Of a stretch of DNA of 64,000 nucleotides, positions 54,118 to 60,922 are shown piece by piece (position 1 is the first letter of the stretch; each line of letters begins with the position of its first letter). The notes beneath the pieces are model-generated. The model made no database searches. It worked only from the letters and a program-made list of their open reading frames with translations, and was not told the origin of the DNA. The stretch comes from Bradyrhizobium vignae (GTDB lineage: Bacteria > Pseudomonadota > Alphaproteobacteria > Rhizobiales > Xanthobacteraceae), in the NCBI RefSeq assembly GCF_004114425.1, contig NZ_RDQF01000016.1:62001-126000 (forward strand). The letters are read 5' to 3'. Position numbers and translations under genes: made by a program.

Positions 54118-54150
54118 ATGCCGGCCCAAAGGCCGGCATTTTCATTTCAC
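54118..54150. terminator. Hairpin between tctA and tctC
   Basis: ATGCCGGCC (54118-54126), CAAA, GGCCGGCAT (54131-54139): a perfect 9-bp stem, with T-rich flanks on both sides (TTTCATTTC on the plus strand, CTTTGTTTG on the minus). Read on the minus strand, it could limit read-through from tctBA into tctC or end a processed transcript. Confidence 0.65.
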
Positions 54151-54220
54151 GAAGCCGTCACACAAGTCGATTCGACTTCCGAATGCGGCGCGTCGACGCA
54201 GGCGAGCACGGCTTTCATAT

Positions 54221-54268
54221 GAGCATGATGTTTCCGGAAAACCGCTTCGCGCTTTTCCGGATCATGTT
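54221..54268. repeat. Module A of the palindromic repeat, copy 3
   Basis: CATGATGTTTCCGGAAAACC to GGTTTTCCGG-like TTTTCCGGATCATG; the arms are the module A palindrome of 13432 and 38780, with a few changes. On the minus strand it begins immediately after the tctA TGA as AACATGATCCGG. Confidence 0.85.
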
Positions 54269-55786
54269 TCAGTTCTCGGATTCGGTGAACACCTCGTCGC
54301 GCTTCGATCGCAACGCAGGCAGCACCGTAAGGACGAGAAGGCCCGCCGCGACCGCCAGCAGCACCGCCGACAACGGACGCATCACGAACACGCTCCAGTC
54401 GCCGCGCGAGATCAGCAGCGCACGGCGGAGGTTCTCCTCCATCAGCGGTCCCAGCACCATGCCGAGCAGCAGCGGGGCAGGCTCGAAATCGTGCTTGATC
54501 AGCCAGTAGCCGACGAGACCGAACACACCGGCAAGGATGACGTCGACCGGCGCGTTGTTCACCGAATAGATGCCGATCGCGCAGAAGATCACGATCGAGG
54601 GGAACATCAGCCGGTACGGCACGCGCAGGAGGCGGACCCAGATTCCCACCAGCGGCAGGTTGATGATGATCAGCATCAGATTGCCGATCCACATCGAGGC
54701 GATCATGCCCCAGACGAGGTCGGGTTGCTTCTGCATCACCTGCGGGCCCGGCACGATGCCGTGGATGGTCATCGCGCCCACCATCAGCGCCATCACCGCG
54801 TTCGGCGGGATGCCGAGCGTGAGCAGCGGGATGAAGGAGGTCTGCGCGGCGGCGTTGTTGGCGCTCTCCGGCCCCGCGACGCCCTCGATCGCGCCGCGGC
54901 CGAACCGCGACGGGTTCCTGGCGAGCTTCTTCTCGAGCGTATAGGACCCGAATGATGCAATCGTCGCACCGCCGCCGGGCAGGATGCCGAGGATCGAGCC
55001 GAGCACGGTCCCGCGCAGGATCGCGGGAGTCGAATCGACCAGATCCTTTCTGGTCGGCATCAGACCGGTGATCTTCTGCTGCACGAGATCGCGGCTCATC
55101 TCGGCGCCGGCGTCGAGATTGCGGATGATCTCGGCAAAGCCGAATACGCCCATCGCGACCGTCGCAAAGCCGAGGCCGTCGGCGAGTTCCGGAATGTTGA
55201 AGGCCATGCGGGAGGCGCCGGTCTCGATATCCGAGCCGACCATCGACAGCAAAAGGCCGAACACGATCATCGCGATCGCCTTGAGCACCGAGCCCTTGGC
55301 CAACACGACCGCAAAGATCAGGCCGAGCACCATCAGCGAGAAATACTCCGCCGGACCGAACGCCAGCGCGAGCTTGGTCAAGGGCGCGCCGAGCACGGCG
55401 ATGAGCACGGTCGCGACGCAGCCGGCGAAGAACGAGCCGATCGCGGCGATCGCCAGCGCCGGGCCGGCGCGGCCCTGCCTGGCCATCTGGTGGCCGTCGA
55501 TGGCAGTGACAACCGACGTCGCCTCACCGGGTATGTTGACCAGGATCGACGTGGTCGAGCCACCATATTGCGCGCCGTAATAGATGCCGGCGAGCATGAT
55601 CAGTGCGCCGACCGGCGGCAGGCCGAAGGTGATCGGCAGCAGCATCGCGACGGTGGCGATGGTGCCGATGCCCGGGAGCACGCCGACCAGCGTGCCGACC
55701 AGCGCACCGATCAGGCACATCAACAGGTTGATCGGAGAGAAGGCGACGACAAAACCGTGAGCGAGATTGGCAAAAAGCTCCATCAC
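54269..55786 (-). CDS. tctA: Tripartite tricarboxylate transporter permease TctA
   Basis: A 505-residue large membrane subunit with about twelve helices. It has the conserved start LANLAHGFVVAFSPINLLMCLIGALVGTLVGVLPGIGTIATVAMLLPITFGLPPVGALIMLAGIYYGAQYGGST, including the GxLPGIG loop, and a second LGILPGGGATIASF and NNAAAQTSFIPLLTLGIPPNAVMALMVGAM. It imports carboxylates driven by an ion gradient, with TctB and TctC. The stop abuts a repeat. It starts 4 bp after tctB. Confidence 0.95.
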   Translation of the reverse strand: MMELFANLAHGFVVAFSPINLLMCLIGALVGTLVGVLPGIGTIATVAMLLPITFGLPPVGALIMLAGIYYGAQYGGSTTSILVNIPGEATSVVTAIDGHQMARQGRAGPALAIAAIGSFFAGCVATVLIAVLGAPLTKLALAFGPAEYFSLMVLGLIFAVVLAKGSVLKAIAMIVFGLLLSMVGSDIETGASRMAFNIPELADGLGFATVAMGVFGFAEIIRNLDAGAEMSRDLVQQKITGLMPTRKDLVDSTPAILRGTVLGSILGILPGGGATIASFGSYTLEKKLARNPSRFGRGAIEGVAGPESANNAAAQTSFIPLLTLGIPPNAVMALMVGAMTIHGIVPGPQVMQKQPDLVWGMIASMWIGNLMLIIINLPLVGIWVRLLRVPYRLMFPSIVIFCAIGIYSVNNAPVDVILAGVFGLVGYWLIKHDFEPAPLLLGMVLGPLMEENLRRALLISRGDWSVFVMRPLSAVLLAVAAGLLVLTVLPALRSKRDEVFTESEN

Positions 55787-55790
55787 AGCC

Positions 55791-56552
55791 TCACTGAGCC
55801 AGGAAACGCGGGAACATCGGCATCGGCAGCCCGAGCACGTATGGAAACAGGATTGCGCAACCCAGCGTCAGGCAGGCGCCGACGATGGCCGCTTCAAGCC
55901 AGCGCGTCTCCTGCGAGCCCGCCGCCGCGATCATGAAGCTGATAAAGCCCGTGACCACGAGGCCGAGCGGCCGGATTGCCAGCGCGAAGAACAGGATCCC
56001 GGCCATCACGAACAGCGGCCCGCGCCAGGAATAATGGGCCATTGGCGGCCCATCGGTCAGAAGACCGGTCAAGGCGATTCCGGCCGATAACGCGACCAGG
56101 AGTCCGCCGAACATGCGTGGCGCCGTACCCGCCCCGAAAGAGAAGCCCCGCATGCCCTGCAGGTCGCTCCCTGCCCACAGCGCGAACAGCGCAACCGCCA
56201 TGAGGACGACGCCTCCGACATAATCCTGAGCCGACCGGATCGTCATGAAAAACGTGAGGATCGCCACCACGAACAGCGGGTAGGAATAGATCAGCGCGAG
56301 CAGCACCTCGGACGATACCTTCTTGGTGTCACCGCTGGCCGCTCCAATCAAGGCTCCAGGCGCGCCGGCAAGCAACGCCGTGGCGTGGCTGATCACCACA
56401 GCGGTCGGGCCGCGGCCGGTGCCCCAGCCGAAGATCGTCCCGATCGACCAGATCAATTCGAATATCTGCGGCGCAATCGCCAGCAGACAAAAGCCGAGCG
56501 CCACCTTGGTATTTCGGGTGGCCGTCGCTGAGTGGCCCATCGTGTCGGCCAT
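55791..56552 (-). CDS. tctB: Tripartite tricarboxylate transporter small subunit TctB, long form
   Basis: A 253-residue membrane protein with about seven helices, longer than usual TctB (about 150-180). The C-terminal part, YVGGVVLMAVALFALWAGSDLQGMRGFSFGAGTAPRMFGGLLVALSAGIALTGLL and PLGLVVTGFISFMIAAAGSQETRW, is TctB; the N-terminal about 100 residues add two or three helices (VALGFCLLAIAPQIFELIW...). First gene of tctB-tctA-tctC. Confidence 0.88.
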   Translation of the reverse strand: MADTMGHSATATRNTKVALGFCLLAIAPQIFELIWSIGTIFGWGTGRGPTAVVISHATALLAGAPGALIGAASGDTKKVSSEVLLALIYSYPLFVVAILTFFMTIRSAQDYVGGVVLMAVALFALWAGSDLQGMRGFSFGAGTAPRMFGGLLVALSAGIALTGLLTDGPPMAHYSWRGPLFVMAGILFFALAIRPLGLVVTGFISFMIAAAGSQETRWLEAAIVGACLTLGCAILFPYVLGLPMPMFPRFLAQ

Positions 56553-56634
56553 GCTTGTCTCCTCCGCGACCCTTAAGTCACGAGCACTGTTGTTCTAAAT
56601 CGGCTGGAACTGGATACCCCGCCCGGATCACTGC

Positions 56635-57237
56635 CTAGCGATTTTCATCACACAATGCCAGCAAAACCCAACACGCCTCCAGCAGGGGCCAGAGTGGATT
56701 GATGCGCGAAATGGACGCAACCACCGCAACAATCGCGGTCAGAAGCAATGCAGCAATTGAGCGATCGGTCGACTGGGCCAGGATCAAGGCGCTCGCTGCC
56801 ATCAGAGCCATCGAGAGCGGAACCAGTGCAGCCTGGATCAGGCCGGGCCAGCGCGATTGGCTGGGGCGGTTCAGGAGCCGACTGACATAACAGGCAAGCA
56901 GCGCCGTCGGCAGGCACATCGCCAGCGTTGCGGCCAGCGCGGCGGGGATGCCCGCGACGGCATAGCCGATTAACGTCACGATAAGCACGTTTGGACCTGG
57001 CGAGAGCTGCGCGATCGCATAGGCGTCAGTGAACTGCTTGTCGGTCATCCAGTGATTCACCTCGACCGCGATGCGGTGCATCTCGGGCACCGCCGCCGCG
57101 GCTCCGCCGACGGCGAACAGCGACATCGTGGCGAAGGCCAGGAACAGGGCGACCAGGCCGAGCGGTGCGGCGGCGAGATCCGGCTCTTCGACGGCCGGTG
57201 CTGAATCCGAGGACAGGACGGTCCGGAACCTATCCAA
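56635..57237 (-). CDS. chrA: Single-domain chromate transporter (CHR family)
   Basis: A protein of about 200 residues with six helices, one CHR half: FLAFATMSLFAVGGAAAAVPEMHRIAVEVNHWMTDKQFTDAYAIAQLSPGPNVLIVTLIGYAVAGIPAALAATLAMCLPT contains the AQLSPGP motif. The frame is open upstream to 57384, but that region is tmRNA, so a TTG at 57237 is used here; the first ATG is at 57126. Such half-size proteins usually occur in pairs, and no partner is beside it. Cytoplasmic chromate or another oxyanion would be exported. Confidence 0.72.
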   Translation of the reverse strand: MDRFRTVLSSDSAPAVEEPDLAAAPLGLVALFLAFATMSLFAVGGAAAAVPEMHRIAVEVNHWMTDKQFTDAYAIAQLSPGPNVLIVTLIGYAVAGIPAALAATLAMCLPTALLACYVSRLLNRPSQSRWPGLIQAALVPLSMALMAASALILAQSTDRSIAALLLTAIVAVVASISRINPLWPLLEACWVLLALCDENR

Positions 57238-57297
57238 AGGGAACCACAGGATCGCCCTTCCAAGCCTCTGTTTTTTGTGACCTTTACCCCCTATATT

Positions 57298-57642
57298 GGG
57301 GGTGCCGGTTCGCCGGCTATGGAAATAAACGGTCGTCGTAATAAACCATTCGGACCCGGGGGCGGTACCCGGCGCCTCCACCAAAGCCCAGTATCGGGCG
57401 TGTTCTGAAGCTGAGCTTTGGCGGGGGCGAAATAGGATCGACGAGGGCGTAAAGGGCGTACTTTTTCCCGGTATTGTTCCGCCGTTATCGGGCTACTGCA
57501 ATAGTTGCCAACGACAACTTTGCTCCGGTTGCTCAGGCTGCGTAACGCAGTTTGAAAGACCACTCTAAAGTCCTAGTGGGTTAAGCTCCGCTAGGCGGGG
57601 TTCGGAGGCACCTGGCAACAGAAGCCTCCACTTTACTCTTTT
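57298..57642 (+). ncRNA. ssrA: Two-piece (circularly permuted) tmRNA
   Basis: The acceptor piece ends in CGCCTCC-A-CCA (57373-57383) and the coding piece begins GGGGGCGAAATAGGATCGACG at 57423; the two ends form a perfect 7-bp acceptor stem including the G3-U70 pair that marks alanine charging. The T stem (57356-57360 with 57368-57372) also pairs. A hairpin loop of about 40 nt between the pieces is processed away. The tag frame is at 57507 and a GGAGGC...GCCTCC hairpin with T tract ends the gene. The 5' end of the acceptor piece is approximate. It rescues stalled ribosomes and tags the product for proteolysis. Confidence 0.92.
57507..57545 (+). other. tmRNA proteolysis tag reading frame
   Basis: GCC AAC GAC AAC TTT GCT CCG GTT GCT CAG GCT GCG TAA codes ANDNFAPVAQAA. 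The resume codon is GCC after CAATAGTT. The ending with small hydrophobic residues is the ClpXP/SspB degron, and SspB is encoded 200 bp downstream. Confidence 0.93.
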
Positions 57643-57749
57643 GATTTCTTCCCCGGCGGGGACTCCTGCTCATCCGTCAGGCGCGGTACTATTGCGGCTT
57701 GGCGAGTCGGGCCGGCAGGGTCCGGCTTCGGGGATGCAACAGGACCACC

Positions 57750-58268
57750 ATGGCGACCGATCATATCCGATACGATGTGCTGGCCCGCGACGCGCTGCGC
57801 GGCGTGCTGCGGAAGGTGCTGACCGATGCCGCGGCCCATGGCCTGCCGGGCGAGCACCATTTCTTCATCACCTTCGTATCGAAGGCCGAAGGCGTGAAGT
57901 TGTCGCCGCGGCTGCTCGCGCAATATCCGGACGAGATGACGATCATCCTCCAGCACCAGTTCTGGGACCTGACCGTGCTCGAGGACCGTTTCGAGGTCGG
58001 CTTGTCCTTCGGCGGCATTCCGGAGCGGCTGGTGGTGCCGTTCAGTGCCATCAAGAGCTTCCTCGATCCATCCGTGAAGTTCGGCCTCCAGTTCGACACC
58101 TCGGACGTCGCCGAGGTCGCACCCGAGAATTTGCCGGCAGCGCCCGCGCCATCGGCCGTGTCGGTCCCGGCACCTGCCACGGAAAAAGCAGAAGCTGCCG
58201 ATGAACCGCCCCCGCCGAGCCAGGGCGGCGCCGAAGTCGTGCGGCTCGATCGTTTCCGCAAGAAATGA
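57750..58268 (+). CDS. sspB: SspB family ClpXP adaptor (alpha type)
   Basis: A 172-residue adaptor that binds tmRNA-tagged proteins and hands them to ClpXP. The folded domain is about residues 1-115: HIRYDVLARDALRGVLRKVL, HHFFITFVSKAEGVKLSPRLLAQYPDEMTIILQHQFWDLTVLEDRFEVGLSFGGIPERLVVPFSAIKSFLDPSVKFGLQF. A flexible Pro/Ala-rich linker ends in EVVRLDRFRKK, the conserved tail presumed to bind ClpX. The start at 57750 gives the family N-terminus. It lies next to the tmRNA gene, so tag and reader are encoded together. Confidence 0.93.
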   Translation: MATDHIRYDVLARDALRGVLRKVLTDAAAHGLPGEHHFFITFVSKAEGVKLSPRLLAQYPDEMTIILQHQFWDLTVLEDRFEVGLSFGGIPERLVVPFSAIKSFLDPSVKFGLQFDTSDVAEVAPENLPAAPAPSAVSVPAPATEKAEAADEPPPPSQGGAEVVRLDRFRKK

Positions 58269-58357
58269 TCTAGGTTGGGCCCGCGCCCGTCGCACACGGT
58301 CAAACTGCCTATATAGAGAAGCACACGAAAAGGCCGTGCGGCATTTCGCGCGGCAGA

Positions 58358-59785
58358 ATGGATGTGCTCATGGCCAAAACGACCCGCGCTTCACGCCCCG
58401 CAACCCGCACCGAGACCGACAGCTTCGGTCCCATCGAGGTGCCCGCCGATCGTTATTGGGGGGCGCAGACCGAGCGTTCGCGCCAGAACTTTCGCATCGG
58501 CACCGATCGTATGCCGATCTCGCTGGTGCATGCGCTCGGCATCGTCAAACTGGCCGCCGCGCAGTCCAATCTCGAGCTCGGCCTGCTCGACCAGCGCCGC
58601 GCCAATGCCATCATCCGCGCCGCGCGCGAGGTGATCGAGGGCAAGCTCGACGATCATTTCCCGCTTGTGGTGTGGCAGACCGGCTCGGGCACGCAGAGCA
58701 ACATGAATCTCAACGAGGTGATCGCCAACCGCGCCAATGAGCTGCTCGGCGGCGACCTCGGCGCCAAGAAGCCGGTGCACCCCAACGACCACGTCAACAT
58801 GAGCCAGTCGTCGAACGACTCCTTCCCGACCGCGATGCACATCGCGGCCGCAAGCCGCATCAATGCCGATCTCGTCCCCGCCCTCGGCGAGCTGCTGCGC
58901 GCGCTGCGCAAGAAGGAGAAGGAGTTTTCGAAGATCGTGAAGATCGGCCGCACCCATACGCAGGATGCGACGCCCCTGACGCTCGGCCAGGAATTTTCCG
59001 GCTATGCCGCGCAAGTCGAAAGCGGCATCGCCCGGCTCAAGGTCGCGGTGAAGGACCTCTATCCGCTGGCGCAGGGCGGCACTGCCGTCGGCACCGGCCT
59101 CAACTCGAAGCCGCGCTTTGCAAAACTGTTCGCAAAGCACGTTGCCGGGATCACGAAGCTCCCCTTCACAAGCGCCGCCAACAAATTCGAGGCACTGGCC
59201 TCGAACGACGCCTATGTGCTGGCGCACGGCGCCATCAATTCGGTCGCGACCGGCCTGTTCAAGATCGCCAACGACATCCGCCTGCTCGGCTCTGGCCCGC
59301 GTTCGGGCCTCGGCGAATTGATCCTGCCGGAGAACGAGCCGGGCTCCTCGATCATGCCGGGCAAGGTCAATCCGACGCAGTGCGAGGCGATGACCATGGT
59401 GTGCTGCCAGGTATTCGGCAATCACACCGCCATTACCGTCGCCGGCAGCCAGGGCCATTTCGAGCTCAACGTCTACAAGCCCGTGCTGGCCTACAACATG
59501 CTGCACTCGATCCGCCTGCTGGCCGATGCCGCGCGCTCCTTCACCGAGCATTGCGTCAGCGGCATCCGCGCCGACGAAAAGCGCATCAAAGACCTGATGG
59601 AGCGCTCGCTGATGCTGGTGACGGCGCTGGCCCCGAAGATCGGCTACGACAACGCCGCCAAGGTGGCCAAGACCGCGCATGCCAACGGTACCACGCTGAA
59701 GGAGGAGGCGCTGCGGCTCGGCTTCGTCTCGGCGGAGGAGTTCGACCGCCTGGTGCGCCCGGAGAAGATGACCAGCCCGGGATAG
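58358..59785 (+). CDS. fumC: Class II fumarate hydratase
   Basis: A 475-residue TCA-cycle enzyme (fumarate to malate), iron-free. It has SFGPIEVPADRYWGAQTERSRQNF, WQTGSGTQSNMNLNEVIANRA, HVNMSQSSNDSFPTAMH, IGRTHTQDATPLTLGQEFSGYA and the signature GSSIMPGKVNPTQCE. A start at 58370 (MAKTTRASR) is equally likely; neither has a strong ribosome site. The repeat-free gap upstream contains nothing else. Confidence 0.97.
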   Translation: MDVLMAKTTRASRPATRTETDSFGPIEVPADRYWGAQTERSRQNFRIGTDRMPISLVHALGIVKLAAAQSNLELGLLDQRRANAIIRAAREVIEGKLDDHFPLVVWQTGSGTQSNMNLNEVIANRANELLGGDLGAKKPVHPNDHVNMSQSSNDSFPTAMHIAAASRINADLVPALGELLRALRKKEKEFSKIVKIGRTHTQDATPLTLGQEFSGYAAQVESGIARLKVAVKDLYPLAQGGTAVGTGLNSKPRFAKLFAKHVAGITKLPFTSAANKFEALASNDAYVLAHGAINSVATGLFKIANDIRLLGSGPRSGLGELILPENEPGSSIMPGKVNPTQCEAMTMVCCQVFGNHTAITVAGSQGHFELNVYKPVLAYNMLHSIRLLADAARSFTEHCVSGIRADEKRIKDLMERSLMLVTALAPKIGYDNAAKVAKTAHANGTTLKEEALRLGFVSAEEFDRLVRPEKMTSPG

Positions 59786-60056
59786 ATTCCGATAGTCCTC
59801 CGTAATGATACGGACGCTCGGCGCTCAAAAATATGCGGTTTTGCGGGCGGGATTTGATTACCGTCAATGTCGCGGCGGGGCGGCGTGCTACGCAGCCCTT
59901 CCGCCCCTCGACCGGGCGAAATTTATCGTTTGGTGGCCCGAGGGGCCGATTGACGAGGACGAGCGAATGGCGATCAACTCTTGTGGGGCGCAACGCGGCA
60001 CCCTGTTTCTGAATGTTTCATCCTGCCTGAAGAGGAGCGGATGATGGAGACGCGGC
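59786..60056. other. Intergenic gap after fumC
   Basis: About 270 bp without a supportable gene. Just after fumC, TCCGTAATGATACGGA (59795-59810) is a small inverted repeat that may contribute to transcription termination. A plus-strand frame at 59805-60044 is open but has no recognisable protein and no ribosome site. Confidence 0.45.
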
Positions 60057-60245
60057 ATGGGGAACGTCATCAACCTGAATCGTTTCAGGAAGCGCGCCGA
60101 GCGGGAAGCCTCGGCGAAACAGGCGGACGCCAACCGGGCGAAATTCGGGCGCACGAAGGCGGAACGGTCGGCGGAGGAGAAGCGGGGGGACCAGGCCAAG
60201 CAGCATCTGGACCAGCACCGGATCGATCGCGAGGAGCAGCCATGA
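60057..60245 (+). CDS. DUF4169 family protein
   Basis: A 62-residue very polar, helical protein: MGNVINLNRFRKRAEREASAKQADANRAKFGRTKAERSAEE and HRIDREEQ. The NRAKFGRTKAE core defines DUF4169 in alphaproteobacteria. The start is fixed by the family N-terminus (G-x-V-x-N-L). It overlaps the RHH gene by 4 bp. Its N-terminal VINLNRFRKR resembles the C-terminal tail of the SspB encoded 1.8 kb upstream. Function unknown. Confidence 0.88.
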   Translation: MGNVINLNRFRKRAEREASAKQADANRAKFGRTKAERSAEEKRGDQAKQHLDQHRIDREEQP

Positions 60246-60493
60246 AGTCGCCGGTCGTGAAACGGTCGATCGTCGTCGCCGGTCACAAGACCAGCGTCAG
60301 CCTGGAAGAGGCGTTCTGGAACGGCATGAAGGAAATCTCCGGCCTGCGCAACATGACGTTGTCCGAGCTGGTCGGCGAGATCGACAACAACCGCCAGCAG
60401 GGCAATCTGTCGTCGGCGATCCGTCTCTTCGTCCTGGATTACTTCAAGAGCCGGGCCATGGCCGCCCAGCCGGACAAGGTCCCGGCGCAATAG
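60242..60493 (+). CDS. Ribbon-helix-helix domain protein
   Basis: An 83-residue protein: VKRSIVVAGHKTSVSLEEAFWNGMKEISGLRNMTLSELVGEIDNNRQQGNLSSAIRLFVLDYF. The V-x-I-x-G-x-K-T-S-x-S-L-E strand followed by two helices is the RHH_4 pattern found in many alphaproteobacteria beside DUF4169. RHH proteins usually bind DNA as dimers. It is translationally coupled to DUF4169 (ATGA). Confidence 0.88.
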   Translation: MKSPVVKRSIVVAGHKTSVSLEEAFWNGMKEISGLRNMTLSELVGEIDNNRQQGNLSSAIRLFVLDYFKSRAMAAQPDKVPAQ

Positions 60494-60501
60494 CCCGTCA
60501 G

Positions 60502-60530
60502 GGGGCGCCCTCGACGGCGCCCCGGCCTCT
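60502..60530 (+). terminator. Terminator after the DUF4169-RHH pair
   Basis: GGGGCGCC (60502-60509) and GGCGCCCC (60516-60523) form a strong 8-bp stem with a 6-nt loop, 9 bp after the RHH stop. The following bases (GGCCTCTGCAGTTT) are only mildly T-rich. Confidence 0.65.
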
Positions 60531-60534
60531 GCAG

Positions 60535-60551
60535 TTTAAAATCACTCTAAG
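60535..60551. promoter_or_regulatory. ICE-like (Irr) element upstream of feoA
   Basis: TTTAAAATCACTCTAAG matches the Irr iron-control element pattern (TTTAGAA-N3-TTCTAAA type) at about 13 of 17 positions, 60 bp before feoA. In rhizobia Irr acts at such sites; its action on this feoAB is inferred. Confidence 0.5.
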
Positions 60552-60586
60552 ATGCAGCTTCGGCGGGCGCGCGCGCTTGACCTCAA

Positions 60587-60611
60587 TGCCCTGCGTTGAA
60601 AATACAGGGCA
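60587..60611 (+). promoter_or_regulatory. Hairpin covering the feoA start
   Basis: TGCCCTG (60587-60593) and CAGGGCA (60605-60611) can pair, so the AGGG ribosome site and the A of the start codon would be hidden in the 3' arm. This could limit translation. Upstream CTTGACC (60576-60582) might be a -35 box, but then the leader would be very short. Confidence 0.35.
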
Positions 60612-60886
60612 TGACCGACACCACCGACACGCGTTCGCATATGCCGCTGGGCCTGGCCCAGCGTGGCTATACCGGCGTCATCCAGCACCTTGCCGCCAAG
60701 CAGGCGGGCTCGGCGCTCTCGGATGTCGAGCTCGAGAGCCGCCTGATCGAACTCGGCTTCGTCGAGGGCGCCCGGGTCGAGATCTTGCATGAGGGGCTGG
60801 TCGGGGGCGACCCGATCGCCGTGCGAGTCGACAGCATCACCATCGCGGTCCGCCGTCGCGAAGCCATGGCCATCATCGTCGCTTAG
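60611..60886 (+). CDS. feoA: Ferrous iron transport protein A
   Basis: A 91-residue SH3-like cytoplasmic partner of FeoB. The core reads MPLGLAQRGYTGVIQHLAAKQAGSALSDVELESRLIELGFVEGARVEILHEGLVGGDPIAVRVDSITIAVRRREAMAIIV. The RLIELGF-x-x-G-x-x-V pattern is diagnostic. Start at 60611; the next gene is feoB, 36 bp on. Confidence 0.93.
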   Translation: MTDTTDTRSHMPLGLAQRGYTGVIQHLAAKQAGSALSDVELESRLIELGFVEGARVEILHEGLVGGDPIAVRVDSITIAVRRREAMAIIVA

Positions 60887-60922
60887 ATAGCGACGGGACG
60901 CCTCATCCCGGGCCCTTGATAC

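Noticed and set aside
57356..57383. Ordinary tRNA gene
   Set aside because: T-stem and CCA belong to the tmRNA: no anticodon arm is present, and the partner acceptor strand lies downstream at 57423.
57238..57384. Longer N-terminus for the chromate transporter
   Set aside because: This part of the frame runs through tmRNA acceptor sequence and adds residues foreign to the CHR family.
59805..60044. 79-codon plus-strand frame between fumC and the DUF4169 gene
   Set aside because: No ribosome site, no recognised family and uneven composition.
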